This document shows, in pieces, positions 8,116 through 16,430 of a stretch of 64,000 bases of DNA (positions are counted from its first letter, which is position 1; the number at the start of each line of letters is the position of its first letter). The stretch lies in assembly GCF_002300165.1 (NCBI RefSeq), contig NZ_MLCE01000015.1:62001-126000 (forward strand). Direction: 5' to 3'. Position numbers and translations under genes: made by a program. The notes beneath the pieces were generated by a model. That model was not told where the DNA came from. It saw nothing but the letters and a program-made list of their open reading frames with translations, and did not search any database. This DNA comes from Streptomyces sp. Tue6028 (GTDB taxonomy: Bacteria > Actinomycetota > Actinomycetes > Streptomycetales > Streptomycetaceae).

Positions 8116-9495
8116 TCAGCGCACGCCGACGCCGCCCCGCCTCCGGCGCCGTACGGATCCCCGGTGGCCCCGCCGCTCCGGGGTCCGTCCGTCCAGCTGG
8201 ATCCAGATGCGCACCTCGGTGCCGCCCAGTACGGAGGAACCGATGCGCACGTCACCGCCCGTCGACTCGGCGAGGCGCCGCACGATGTCCAGCCCCAGCC
8301 CGGTCGACCCGTCGCTCCCGGACCCGCGCCCGCGCGCCATCGCCGCCTCGGGGTCCACGATGCCGGGGCCCGCGTCCGAGACCAGCACGATCACGGCGTC
8401 CTCGCCGTTGTGCACGTCGACCGCGAAGGCCGTGCCCTCGGGCGTGTGCCGGAACACATTGCCGAGGAGGGCGTCGAGCGCCGCCGCGAGGTCGGCGCGG
8501 GCGACGGGTATCCGGACCGGCCTCTCGACCCCGGCCATGCGTACCTTGCGCCCTTCGTCCTCGGCCAGCGCGGACCAGAAGTCCATGCGTTCGCGGACGA
8601 CTTCGGCGGCGTCGCAGCCGGCGCCCACTCCCTTCGCCGCGGTCTGCGGCTTGGCCTCGCGGGCGGTCCGGATGATCGTGTCGACCTCACGCTCCAGCTG
8701 CGCGACGGCGGCCCGGGTCTGCTCGGCGGCCGGACCGTCGCCCAGCGAGGCCGTGTTGAGGCGCAGCACGGTCAGCGGTGTGCGCAGCCGGTGCGACAGA
8801 TCGGCTGCCAGCTCTCGTTCGTTCGCCAGGAGCTGGACGACCTGGTCGGCCATGGAGTTGAACGCGACGGCGGCGAGGCGCAGTTCGGCGGGGCCCTCTT
8901 CGGGCACCCGGGCGCCCAGCTTCCCCTCCCCCAGCTCGTGCGCGCTCTCGACCAGCCGCTGGGCGGGCTGCACCATGCGCACACCGAGCCGGTCGGCCAC
9001 CGCGACGGAGCCGACGATGAGGGCGACGCCGACCGCGGCGAGCACCGCCCAGGCCGTACCGACGCCATTGCTGACCGCGGACTCGGGGACGTACACCTCG
9101 ACGACCGCGATCTCTCCGGAGCTCAGCGCGACGGGCTGGAGCAGGGTGGAACCGCCGGGAACCTCGGTGGTGGAGGCGCGGCCCAGCTTGCGGGTGGTGG
9201 CGATGTCCTTGCCGGCCGCGCGCCGCTTGCCGATCTCCACCGCGGCGGTGCCGTCGGCGGCGGGGATGTGCACGGCCATCCCCGAGTCCGAGCCTGCGGA
9301 GGCGACGACCCGCTCCAGCTTGTCCCGCTCGGTGGTGATGGAGAGCGCGGGGGCGATGGCGGCGGCCTCGCGCTCGGCGTTCGAGAAGGCGCGGTCCCGG
9401 GCCATCTCCTTGATGACGAGGCCCAGCGGCACCGCGAAGGCGACGACGACCATCGTGGTCACCGCCACGCACACCTTGACCAGCGCCCACCTCAT
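8116..9495 (-). CDS. Two-component sensor histidine kinase
   Basis: 459 aa. Membrane helix 1 is at residues about 5-28 (KVCVAVTTMVVVAFAVPLGL), followed by an extracytoplasmic sensor of about 130 residues, membrane helix 2 (AWAVLAAVGVALIVG), HAMP, then the phosphoacceptor His in DLSHRLRTPLT. The HATPase domain has LLGNVFRHT (N box) and SDAGPGIVD (G1). The ATG at 9495 was chosen because it starts at the membrane helix and forms an ATGA overlap with the stop of the small repeat gene upstream; a longer frame would add only repeat sequence. It is the partner of the response regulator at 9821-10525. The stimulus is unknown. Confidence 0.85.
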   Translation of the reverse strand: MRWALVKVCVAVTTMVVVAFAVPLGLVIKEMARDRAFSNAEREAAAIAPALSITTERDKLERVVASAGSDSGMAVHIPAADGTAAVEIGKRRAAGKDIATTRKLGRASTTEVPGGSTLLQPVALSSGEIAVVEVYVPESAVSNGVGTAWAVLAAVGVALIVGSVAVADRLGVRMVQPAQRLVESAHELGEGKLGARVPEEGPAELRLAAVAFNSMADQVVQLLANERELAADLSHRLRTPLTVLRLNTASLGDGPAAEQTRAAVAQLEREVDTIIRTAREAKPQTAAKGVGAGCDAAEVVRERMDFWSALAEDEGRKVRMAGVERPVRIPVARADLAAALDALLGNVFRHTPEGTAFAVDVHNGEDAVIVLVSDAGPGIVDPEAAMARGRGSGSDGSTGLGLDIVRRLAESTGGDVRIGSSVLGGTEVRIWIQLDGRTPERRGHRGSVRRRRRGGVGVR

Positions 9496-9824
9496 GACGC
9501 CCACTCCCCCGCCGGTGCCCGCCCGGTCGCGCTCGAACGCGAGCGCGGCGCCGGCTTGCTCGCACCCGAACCCACCGCCGGCGCCTGCCACTTCGCACCC
9601 GAACCCACCGCCGGCGCCTGCCACTTCGCACCCGCACGCGCTGCCGGCACCTGCCCGCCGGCCCCCGGCCGCCCTGCCGGCACCTGCCCGCCGGCCCCCG
9701 ACCGCCCTGCCGGTGCCTGCCCGGTCGCACCTGAACGCGCCGGCTGTGCCTGCCCGTTCGCACCCGGCCGTCCGGCCGGTCGGTGCGGGACGGCGTCCGG
9801 CCGTCCGGCACCGGCGCGCCTCAT
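9492..9824 (-). CDS. Small 11-residue-repeat protein between response regulator and kinase
   Basis: An unrecognised 110-aa open frame. Its ATG overlaps the response regulator stop as ATGA, and its stop overlaps the kinase ATG as ATGA, so it fits exactly between the two and would be translationally coupled to both. From residue 21 it consists of eight units of 11 residues, for example GATGQAPAGRS, GAGGQVPAGRP and GAKWQAPAVGS (twice, identical). It has no signal peptide, membrane helix or known domain, and is basic and rich in Gly, Ala and Pro. It could be a real linker or scaffold protein, or a neutral repeat array that merely keeps the frame open. Confidence 0.5.
   Translation of the reverse strand: MRRAGAGRPDAVPHRPAGRPGANGQAQPARSGATGQAPAGRSGAGGQVPAGRPGAGGQVPAARAGAKWQAPAVGSGAKWQAPAVGSGASKPAPRSRSSATGRAPAGEWAS
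9502..9765. repeat. 33-bp tandem repeat array
   Basis: Seven to eight head-to-tail copies of a 33-bp unit. The units at 9568-9600 and 9601-9633 are identical; those at 9535-9567, 9634-9666, 9667-9699, 9700-9732 and 9733-9765 are diverged. All keep a length of 33, so any reading frame is preserved across the array. It lies wholly inside the small gene between the response regulator and the kinase. Confidence 0.85.
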
Positions 9825-10525
9825 AGCGGCGGCTCCGCTCTCGGTGGCTCCAGCTTCACGCCGACGCCCCGCAGGGTGTGCAGATAGCGCGGCCGGGCCG
9901 CCGTCTCGCCCAGTTTCCGCCGCAGCCACGACAGATGGACGTCGATGGTCTGGTCGTCGCCGTAGGCCTGCTGCCACACCTCGGCGAGCAGTTCCTTGCG
10001 CGGCACGACCACGCCGGGCCGCCCTGCCAGGAAGGCCAGCAGATCGAACTCGCGGCGGGTGAGGTCCAGTCGGGCGCCGTCCAGCTCGGCCTGGCGCCGC
10101 AGCGGATCGATGGCGAGCCCGCCGACCCGGATGACGGTCGACGGCGGCACGTCGCCCGTGCCGGCGCGTGAGCGGCGCAGTACGGCGGCCATCCGCGCGG
10201 ACAGGTGCTCGACCGAGAACGGCTTGGTCAGATAGTCGTCCGCCCCGTCGTTCAACAGGCGGACGATTTCGCTCTCGTCGTCCCGCGCGGTGGCGATGAT
10301 CACCGGCACGTCGGTGATTCCGCGCAGCATCTTCAGCGCCTCGGCCCCGTCGAGATCGGGCAGGCCGAGGTCGAGGATGACCACGTCGAAGGAGAAATGG
10401 GCGACCTCGCGCAGCGCCTCGAGGGCGGTGCCGACACTGCGCACGGTGTGTGCGGCGTCGGTCAGATGCCGGATGAGGGCCGAGCGCACGAACTGGTCGT
10501 CCTCGACCACGAGCACACTTGCCAT
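9821..10525 (-). CDS. OmpR/PhoB-type response regulator
   Basis: 234 aa. The receiver domain (residues 1-115) starts ASVLVVEDD, with the phosphoacceptor Asp in VVILDLGLPDLDG and the conserved Lys in YLTKPF. The C-terminal winged helix (about 135-232) has LTRREFDLLAFLAGRPGVVV. The start at 10525 fits the family N-terminus; the open frame runs on upstream without homology. It regulates transcription in response to the kinase encoded two genes downstream. It is divergent from the gene at 10637. Confidence 0.88.
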   Translation of the reverse strand: MASVLVVEDDQFVRSALIRHLTDAAHTVRSVGTALEALREVAHFSFDVVILDLGLPDLDGAEALKMLRGITDVPVIIATARDDESEIVRLLNDGADDYLTKPFSVEHLSARMAAVLRRSRAGTGDVPPSTVIRVGGLAIDPLRRQAELDGARLDLTRREFDLLAFLAGRPGVVVPRKELLAEVWQQAYGDDQTIDVHLSWLRRKLGETAARPRYLHTLRGVGVKLEPPRAEPPL

Positions 10526-10636
10526 GGGCGGCACCGTACGCCATCCGGGGGATGCCGGTCCGGCACCTGTGGACAACCCCCGCTGTGACGCGACCCAGAG
10601 ACACGCGTGGGGCCGGTGGTGCAGTATGGCCGGGAA

Positions 10637-11158
10637 ATGCGCAGAGGACTCGTACACGGACTTGCTTGGTCGCTCGCCACGGGCGCGGCGGTCACGCTGT
10701 CGTGGTGGGGTGTCCACACGGTGATGGCGGGGACGGCGTACGACCCTCCGCGCGCCCTGCCCATCACGGCCGGCGACGCGACGACCCAGGAGTCGAAGCC
10801 GCTCGCCTCCTCGACCCGGCGGGCCGAGCCGTCGCCGAGCCCGTCGGAGCGGCCGAGCGCGAGCCGGCGCCCCGGCGCCACCGCGTCGCCGTCCCGCTCG
10901 GCGACCGCCGGCCCGAACCCCTCGGCCTCCGCCTCCGGCCGGGTCAGGAGCTACGACACCGACGGCGGCCGGGCGGTCTTCGACCTGGGGAAGACGTCCG
11001 CGACGCTGGTGTCGGCGACCCCGGGCGCCGGCTGGTCGATGCAGGTGTGGAAGACGGAGGCGTGGATCCGCGTGGAGTTCAGCTCGGGCGCGGACCGGGT
11101 GTCGGTGTTCTGCACATGGCACGACGGACCGCCGCGCGTGGAGATCGGCACCTACTGA
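10637..11158 (+). CDS. Putative membrane-anchored or secreted Ser-rich protein
   Basis: An unrecognised 173-aa protein. The N-terminus (MRRGLVHGLAWSLATGAAV) looks like a signal peptide or a single membrane anchor. Residues about 50-110 are a Ser/Pro/Arg-rich low-complexity linker. The last 60 residues form a compact region with Trp and one Cys (SMQVWKTEAWIRVEF). I chose the ATG at 10637; a GTG at 10607 would add ten residues. It is divergent from the response regulator, so it may be a target of that system (inference). Confidence 0.6.
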   Translation: MRRGLVHGLAWSLATGAAVTLSWWGVHTVMAGTAYDPPRALPITAGDATTQESKPLASSTRRAEPSPSPSERPSASRRPGATASPSRSATAGPNPSASASGRVRSYDTDGGRAVFDLGKTSATLVSATPGAGWSMQVWKTEAWIRVEFSSGADRVSVFCTWHDGPPRVEIGTY

Positions 11159-11198
11159 GCGACCGGGACCGGCCTCCGCGGCGGCAGGATCGTCGGCC

Positions 11199-12104
11199 CT
11201 AGCGGAAGACGGACGGGGGCGGCGCCGGTGAGGCGACCGCCGCCGCGTCCGTGACCGGGGCGGCGCCTCCGGTGAACGCGGTGAGCTGCCTGCCGTGTTC
11301 GACCCGTGCGGGGTGCGGGTCGCAGGCCGCGAGCCGGGTCAGTTCGGCGACCGGCAAGGGCCGGGCGGCGGCCACGAGGACGGCGTTCCCGAAGCGCTTG
11401 CCGCGCAGCACCGTGGGGTCGGCGACCAGCGCGAGTTCGGGGAAGACGACCCCGACGGTGGCGATCTGGCCGCGGAGGTGGGCGAGTGGGGGCCCGTCGG
11501 CGAGGTTCGCGGCGTAGAAGCCGTCGGGCTTCACGACCCGGCGCACCTCCGAGACGAACTCGACGGATGTCAGGTGGGCCGGTGTCCGCGCCCCGCTGAA
11601 CACGTCCGCGATCACCAGGTCCGCCCACCCGTCGGGCACCTTGGCGAGACCGGCTCGGGCGTCCGCGGAGCGCACCCTGACCCGCGCGTTCGGATCCAAC
11701 GGCAGCTCGCGGCGGACGAGTTGGACGAGGGCCGCGTCACGCTCGACGACCTGCTGGGTGGAGCGGGGGCGGGTCGCCGCGGTGTAGCGGGCGAGAGTGA
11801 GGGCGCCGCCGCCGAGGTGCACGGCGTGCACGGGCTTGCCGGGCGGGGCGACGAGGTCGATGACGTGGCCGAGGCGGCGCTGGTACTCGAAGCTCAGGTA
11901 CGTGGGGTCGTCGAGGTCGACGTGCGACTGCGGGGCGCCGTCGATCAGCAGCGTCCAGGCACGTGCCCGGTCCCGGTCGGGCAGCAGTTCGGCGAGTCCG
12001 CCGTCGACGGGCTCGACGACCGCGTCGGCCGCCCGCTGTCCGCGCCGCGCGCCCCGCCCCGTCTCACGGCCTTCGTCCGACCGCTTGTTCCTCGCCCTTG
12101 CCAT
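11199..12104 (-). CDS. Spermidine-synthase-like methyltransferase-fold protein
   Basis: 301 aa. The central domain (about residues 60-250) has the nucleotide-cofactor motif AVHLGGGALTLARY, then an acidic strand end QVVERD and ADLVIADVFSG, as in spermidine synthase-like proteins. The N-terminal 30 residues are basic and the C-terminal tail is Ala/Pro-rich. Streptomyces carries several such proteins of unknown substrate. I see no membrane part, unlike the fused MFS-spermidine synthases. True polyamine synthesis is not established. Confidence 0.7.
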   Translation of the reverse strand: MARARNKRSDEGRETGRGARRGQRAADAVVEPVDGGLAELLPDRDRARAWTLLIDGAPQSHVDLDDPTYLSFEYQRRLGHVIDLVAPPGKPVHAVHLGGGALTLARYTAATRPRSTQQVVERDAALVQLVRRELPLDPNARVRVRSADARAGLAKVPDGWADLVIADVFSGARTPAHLTSVEFVSEVRRVVKPDGFYAANLADGPPLAHLRGQIATVGVVFPELALVADPTVLRGKRFGNAVLVAAARPLPVAELTRLAACDPHPARVEHGRQLTAFTGGAAPVTDAAAVASPAPPPSVFR

Positions 12105-12260
12105 CAGACCATTATCCGGGGGTACGGGCGGCTCGGCCCACCGGCCGGGGTGCGGGGCCGGGGCGGGGGCCCGAGGTCGGTGCCCGGGGCCACCGGGCGC
12201 TGTCCGGAGGTGGCGGCCCGGCTCCGGGAACGGCAGGCGCCACCGGCGGCCTGTCCGGGT

Positions 12261-12698
12261 TCAGCAGCAGTTGTCCGCGGCCTCGATGAGCCGGGCCGCC
12301 TCTCCCAGCGCGGCCCGCAGGACGGCCGGGTCGGTCGCGAGGTCCGCCTCGCCGGGCGGCAGGAGCCAGTCGGAGCCCTCGACCGGGGGCTCGGGGGGCA
12401 GGCTGAGTCCGCGGCCGTTGGTCTGTGTGCAGGTGCTGCCGGGCACGTCCCAGGCGTCGGCGGTGCCGGGCGGCACCAGGAAGCCGAGGGTGTCGCAGCC
12501 GTCGTCGTGGAGCACGGGGCCGACCGCTTCGCAGGCACCGCGGCGGATGATGTCGACCGCCTCCAGGCCCTGACGCGCGGGAACGGTCACCAGCTCGCAC
12601 TCGGACGCAGGCTCCGGCGGGGCGCTGCACTCCGGGGACGGCCGGTGCTGCGCGGTCGTCGTCGACGTACGGAAATCGGTGCTCTGCCTGGTCTCCAT
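12261..12698 (-). CDS. Hypothetical protein, 145 aa
   Basis: I do not recognise this protein. The ATG at 12698 follows GGAGG at 5 bases, so it is preferred over a longer frame starting at 12773. It is soluble and acidic with several cysteines (SECEL, RGACEAV, DGCDTL, GSTCTQ and a terminal NCC), which could bind metal or form disulphides. It is divergent from the XRE-type regulator at 12997. Small proteins encoded beside Streptomyces XRE regulators often work with them (general knowledge; not shown here). Confidence 0.55.
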   Translation of the reverse strand: METRQSTDFRTSTTTAQHRPSPECSAPPEPASECELVTVPARQGLEAVDIIRRGACEAVGPVLHDDGCDTLGFLVPPGTADAWDVPGSTCTQTNGRGLSLPPEPPVEGSDWLLPPGEADLATDPAVLRAALGEAARLIEAADNCC

Positions 12699-12924
12699 CC
12701 CCGCCTCCAACGGAACCCCTCCTCTTGACGAGTGGGTCGGGAGTTCGGGTGGCTCCCGGTCCGCAGGGTTCAACGCTCCGGGACGTCAACGGCTACGGCG
12801 TAACACCGCCGCAAAGGATGGCAGTTCATGGCAGATCGTGGATGAGATATCCGGTTTGTAGCTAAACCCAGCGTGGCGACCCTGTCACAGCAGGTACGTT
12901 CTTGCCGCGCCGGAAGCAGGGCAC

Positions 12925-12943
12925 CACTGGTCACGAACCAGTG
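12925..12943. promoter_or_regulatory. Inverted repeat upstream of the XRE regulator
   Basis: CACTGGT (12925-12931) and ACCAGTG (12937-12943) form perfect 7-bp arms around CACGA. The site lies 53 bases before the regulator start and within the divergent region shared with the hypothetical gene at 12261-12698. It may be an operator. Confidence 0.4.
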
Positions 12944-12996
12944 CAACTCGTCCTTGGTCCGGCATGGTTCGACGGTTCGCAAGAGAGGGCCCGGCC

Positions 12997-14556
12997 ATGG
13001 CGTCGTCAGCGGTGACCTCGTCCCAGTCCCCCCGGCCACCGCGGCCGAACCTCGCCTTCAGGCGGTTGCGCGGACAGCGCTCGCCGAGCGAGTTCGCGGC
13101 GGCGGTCCGGCGGGCGGCGCGCGAGATCGGGGAGCGGGTCAGCTGCGACGCGCGCTACATCGGGCGCGTCGAGGCGGGCGAGATCCGCTGCCCCAACTAC
13201 GCGTACGAGCGGGTGTTCCTGCACATGTTCCCCGGCCGCACGCTCACGGACCTGGGCTTCACTCCCCGCTCATGGGTACGCGGGCGCGGGGCGCGGGGCA
13301 CGGGAGAGGCGCCCTCCTCGCACTCCGCGAGCCTGTCGTACGCCCTGCATGAGACGGAGGAGGCGTACGAGACGTATGAGACTCCGGAAGCGCATCGCGT
13401 TCCGGCGCAGCACGCACCGCACCACCCGCACGATCCGCATCACCCGTACGACCCGCATGACAGGCACCACCCGCACCACACGTGCGACCCGTGCGACCCG
13501 TACGAGGACCACGATCAGAACCACGAGGAGAGCGACGTGCAACGTCGCGCATTCATGACCGGAGGCACCGCCACCATGGCGGTGGCCTCACTGGGGCCCT
13601 TCGCGGGCGCGTTCGGCGGCAGCGCCGCGGCCGCCGAACGGCGCGTCCACCGGGCCGGCACGTCGGAAGCCGGCGCCCTCGAAGAGGCCGTACGCAAGAT
13701 CCGGCTGCTCGACGACCGCCATGGGGCCGACGGCCTCTACCGGCGCGCGGCGACCCCGCTGCGGACGGCGTACGCGCTGCTCGACGCGGGCACCACACGG
13801 CAGTCGATCGCGGAGCGGCTGTACGCGGGCGCTGGTGAACTGGCCATCTCGGTGGGCTGGCTGGCCCACGACTCGGGGCGCTTCGACGACGCCCGCTCGC
13901 ACTACGCGGAGGCCCTCGCGACCGCCCGGATGTCGGGCGACCCGGGCCTGGAGGCCCATGCCTTCTGCAACACGGCGTTCCTCGCGCGCGACGCCGGGCG
14001 CCCGCGTGAGGCCGTGCGTGCCGCACAGGCCGCGCAGCGCGCCGCCCGCCCCCTCGGCTCCCCTCGTCTGCTCTCCCTGCTCGCGCTGCGCGAGGCGGGC
14101 GGCTGGGCGGGGCTCGCCGACCGGGCCGGGTGCGAGCAGGCCCTGGCCCGTGCGCAGGCCCTCTTCGAGCGGGGTCCCTCCGAGGCCGACCCCGAGTGGA
14201 TGACCTTCTACGGAGAGGCCGAACTGGAGGGACTGGAGGCGCAGTGCTGGTCGACGCTGGGCGACTGGCCCCGCGCCGCCCGGCACGCCCGCCGCGCCGC
14301 CGAGCTCCAGGACCCGCACTTCACCCGCAACATCGCCCTCTACACGGCGGAACTGGCCGACGACCTCGCGCGCGGCGGCCGCCCCGACGAGGCCGCCCTG
14401 GCCGGTCTGCGCGTCCTGGACCTGCTGAACGAGGTCCAGTCCTCCCGCATCCAGACGATGCTCGCGGGAACGGCGCGCGTCCTGCTCCCGCACCGCAGGG
14501 CGTCGGGCGTCTCGACGTTCCTGGAGCGCCACGCGAGCCTGCCGCGCCCGGTCTGA
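12997..14556 (+). CDS. XRE-family regulator with His-rich linker and TPR-like domain
   Basis: 519 aa. Residues about 20-90 are a helix-turn-helix (SPSEFAAAVRRAAREIG, YIGRVEAGEI). Residues 133-178 hold 14 His with many Asp and two Cys (pattern HHPHDPHHP, CDPCDP). Then comes QRRAFMTGGTATMAVAS (from 182), which resembles a twin-arginine signal in mid-protein, a feature of several Streptomyces XRE proteins. The rest (about 225-515) is helical repeat typical of TPR sensors. The ATG at 12997 has AGAGAGG upstream. The His cluster suggests metal binding (inference). The ligand and target genes are unknown. Confidence 0.75.
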   Translation: MASSAVTSSQSPRPPRPNLAFRRLRGQRSPSEFAAAVRRAAREIGERVSCDARYIGRVEAGEIRCPNYAYERVFLHMFPGRTLTDLGFTPRSWVRGRGARGTGEAPSSHSASLSYALHETEEAYETYETPEAHRVPAQHAPHHPHDPHHPYDPHDRHHPHHTCDPCDPYEDHDQNHEESDVQRRAFMTGGTATMAVASLGPFAGAFGGSAAAAERRVHRAGTSEAGALEEAVRKIRLLDDRHGADGLYRRAATPLRTAYALLDAGTTRQSIAERLYAGAGELAISVGWLAHDSGRFDDARSHYAEALATARMSGDPGLEAHAFCNTAFLARDAGRPREAVRAAQAAQRAARPLGSPRLLSLLALREAGGWAGLADRAGCEQALARAQALFERGPSEADPEWMTFYGEAELEGLEAQCWSTLGDWPRAARHARRAAELQDPHFTRNIALYTAELADDLARGGRPDEAALAGLRVLDLLNEVQSSRIQTMLAGTARVLLPHRRASGVSTFLERHASLPRPV

Positions 14557-14582
14557 GGGACGGCCGACGGCACGAGGTCGCC

Positions 14583-15179
14583 CTACGCGGACAGGTGCCC
14601 GCAGTCGTTCCACACCTCGATCGCGGGCTCTCCGTAGGCCCAGCCGAGCACCGACAGCGACGTCGGGTTGAGGCGGATGCGGGCCGCGAAGTCGAGGGGG
14701 AGGCCGAGCCAGCGGGCGCCGATGGAGCGCAGGATGTGGCCGTGGGCGAAGACCAGGACGTCACGGTCCTCGGCACGTGCCCAGGCGACGACCTCGTCCG
14801 CGCGCGCGGAGACCTCCTGGAGGGGCTCTCCCCCGGGGACGCCGTCGCGCCAGATGAACCAGCCCGGCCGGACCGCCTGGATGTCCGCCGGGGTCATGCC
14901 CTCGTAGGCGCCGTAGTCCCACTCCATGAGCGTGTCCCAGGTGGTCGCGCGGTCCCCGAACCCGGCGAGCTCGCAGGTCTCCCGCGCGCGTGCCAGCGGG
15001 CTGGTGCGCACCTCGACCCCGTCGAGGCCGTCGAAGGGCGGACGGTGCAGCCGCTCCCCCAGCAGCTTGGCGCCGCGCCGGCCCTCCTCCAGGAGCGGGA
15101 TGTCGGTCCTGCCGGTGTGCTTGCCGGACAGCGACCATTCCGTCTGTCCGTGCCGGGCCAGCAGGATGCGCGGTGCCAT
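14583..15179 (-). CDS. Histidine phosphatase (phosphoglycerate-mutase-like)
   Basis: 198 aa, full length for the family. The phosphoenzyme His is in the RHG motif at residues 9-11 ([10 protein letters not shown]). The second catalytic His is in [10 protein letters not shown], with Arg in [11 protein letters not shown] and Glu in [10 protein letters not shown]. It removes phosphate from a small molecule or sugar phosphate. Annotated homologues include acid phosphatase and SixA-like types, and the substrate cannot be read from sequence. It is a single gene, converging on the XRE regulator with a 26-base gap. Confidence 0.85.
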   Translation of the reverse strand: MAPRILLARHGQTEWSLSGKHTGRTDIPLLEEGRRGAKLLGERLHRPPFDGLDGVEVRTSPLARARETCELAGFGDRATTWDTLMEWDYGAYEGMTPADIQAVRPGWFIWRDGVPGGEPLQEVSARADEVVAWARAEDRDVLVFAHGHILRSIGARWLGLPLDFAARIRLNPTSLSVLGWAYGEPAIEVWNDCGHLSA

Positions 15180-15428
15180 GGAAGGAGACCTTTCCGGGAC
15201 GAGTGAGACAGGGAGAACGGGTCACTCGGCGACGAGCGAGGGGGTCACTCCATCATCGCTCACGGGTCCGCGGGGCAACCCGGCGGGCGATCTCCGCGTC
15301 TTTGAGGGCCGGGGGCGCCCACCGAGGGCGTTCACATACACCGTAAAATCGCATGCGGCCACCGATCGTCTCCAGACACTGTGCAGACTGTGGGGTCACA
15401 GCAGAAGCAGATGGGGGAGGGCGATCGG

Positions 15429-16430
15429 ATGCCGCAGACCGATGCACCGCGTACCGGGACGGCACCACGCGCCCGGTTTCGCAGGTGGACCGACCTGCGC
15501 GACGTCTCGGGAGCGCACGCGCGCCTGCGCTGGTGGACCGAACTGCCGCTGATCCTGCTGGTGTACGCGTCGTACTCGGCGGGCCGGCTGCTCGCCCGCG
15601 GCGACACCTCCAGCGCGGTCGACCACGGCCTGGAGATCCTGCGCATCGAGAAGGTCCTCCACCTCAACGCCGAGCACCCGCTGAACCGGCTGTTCACCCG
15701 CGAGGCCTGGCTCGGCGTCCCGGCCGACTTCTGGTACGCGTCGCTGCACTACCTGGTGACGCCCGTGCTCCTCGTCTGGCTCTTCCGCTCCCGGACCGCG
15801 CACTACCGCGCGGCCCGCACCTGGCTGATGACCTCGACCTTCATCGGCCTGATCGGCTTCACGCTGCTGCCGACCTGCCCGCCCCGGCTGCTGTCCGAGG
15901 GCCACGGCTTCGTGGACACGATGGCCCAGTACAGCTCGTACGGCTGGTGGGGCGGCGAGGCGAGCGCGCCGCGGGGCCTGGGCGGCATGACCAACCAGTA
16001 CGCGGCGATGCCGAGCCTGCACGTGGGCTGGGCGCTGTGGTGCGGTGTGATGCTGTGGCGCCACGGCCGCACACCGCTCGCCCGGCTCGCGGGTGTCGCG
16101 TATCCGCTGCTCACCACGATCGTCGTGATGGGCACCGCGAACCACTACTTCCTCGACGCCGTCGCCGGTGCCGCGGTGATGGGGGCAGGTCTGCTGCTGA
16201 CCCCCGTGGTGTTGCGGCTGGCGGACCGGGCGAGGACGCGGCTGGTCGCGCGGTTCCGGCGGTCCGCCACCGCCTCGGGCACCACAGGTTCCTCAATTGT
16301 CAGTGCGGGGTGCCAGACTTCCGCGGGTGAGCGAATTCCCCGACAGCGCGAGTCCCGAACCGGGCCGGGAGCCGAACCGGGTGCCTCTCCCACGGACGCG
16401 GGGGACGGGGCTCCGGCAGCGGCTCGCTGA
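15429..16430 (+). CDS. PAP2-superfamily membrane phosphatase/transferase
   Basis: 333 aa with about six membrane helices. PAP2 motifs are present: SLHVGWALW (the middle His) and NHYFLDAVAG (the terminal His-x3-Asp); the first motif is the divergent LLPTCPPRL. It hydrolyses or transfers lipid phosphate groups at the membrane; the TCPPR variant is shared with inositol-phosphoceramide-synthase-like PAP2 proteins. The ATG at 15429 follows a GGGGGAGGG Shine-Dalgarno. The last 100 residues are hydrophilic, and the 3' end overlaps the next gene's start by about 104 bases in another frame, so the annotated tail may be partly fortuitous. Confidence 0.8.
   Translation: MPQTDAPRTGTAPRARFRRWTDLRDVSGAHARLRWWTELPLILLVYASYSAGRLLARGDTSSAVDHGLEILRIEKVLHLNAEHPLNRLFTREAWLGVPADFWYASLHYLVTPVLLVWLFRSRTAHYRAARTWLMTSTFIGLIGFTLLPTCPPRLLSEGHGFVDTMAQYSSYGWWGGEASAPRGLGGMTNQYAAMPSLHVGWALWCGVMLWRHGRTPLARLAGVAYPLLTTIVVMGTANHYFLDAVAGAAVMGAGLLLTPVVLRLADRARTRLVARFRRSATASGTTGSSIVSAGCQTSAGERIPRQRESRTGPGAEPGASPTDAGDGAPAAAR

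Noticed and set aside
5148..8675. 1175-codon plus-strand frame across bglC and the GH18 gene
   Set aside because: Overlaps two well-supported genes (one on the opposite strand); the product is an Arg/Pro/Gly-rich string typical of out-of-frame high-GC reading.
9568..9765. Repeats considered as a possible CRISPR array
   Set aside because: Units are directly adjacent (33-bp period) without unique spacers, and no cas genes are nearby; a coding tandem repeat explains them.
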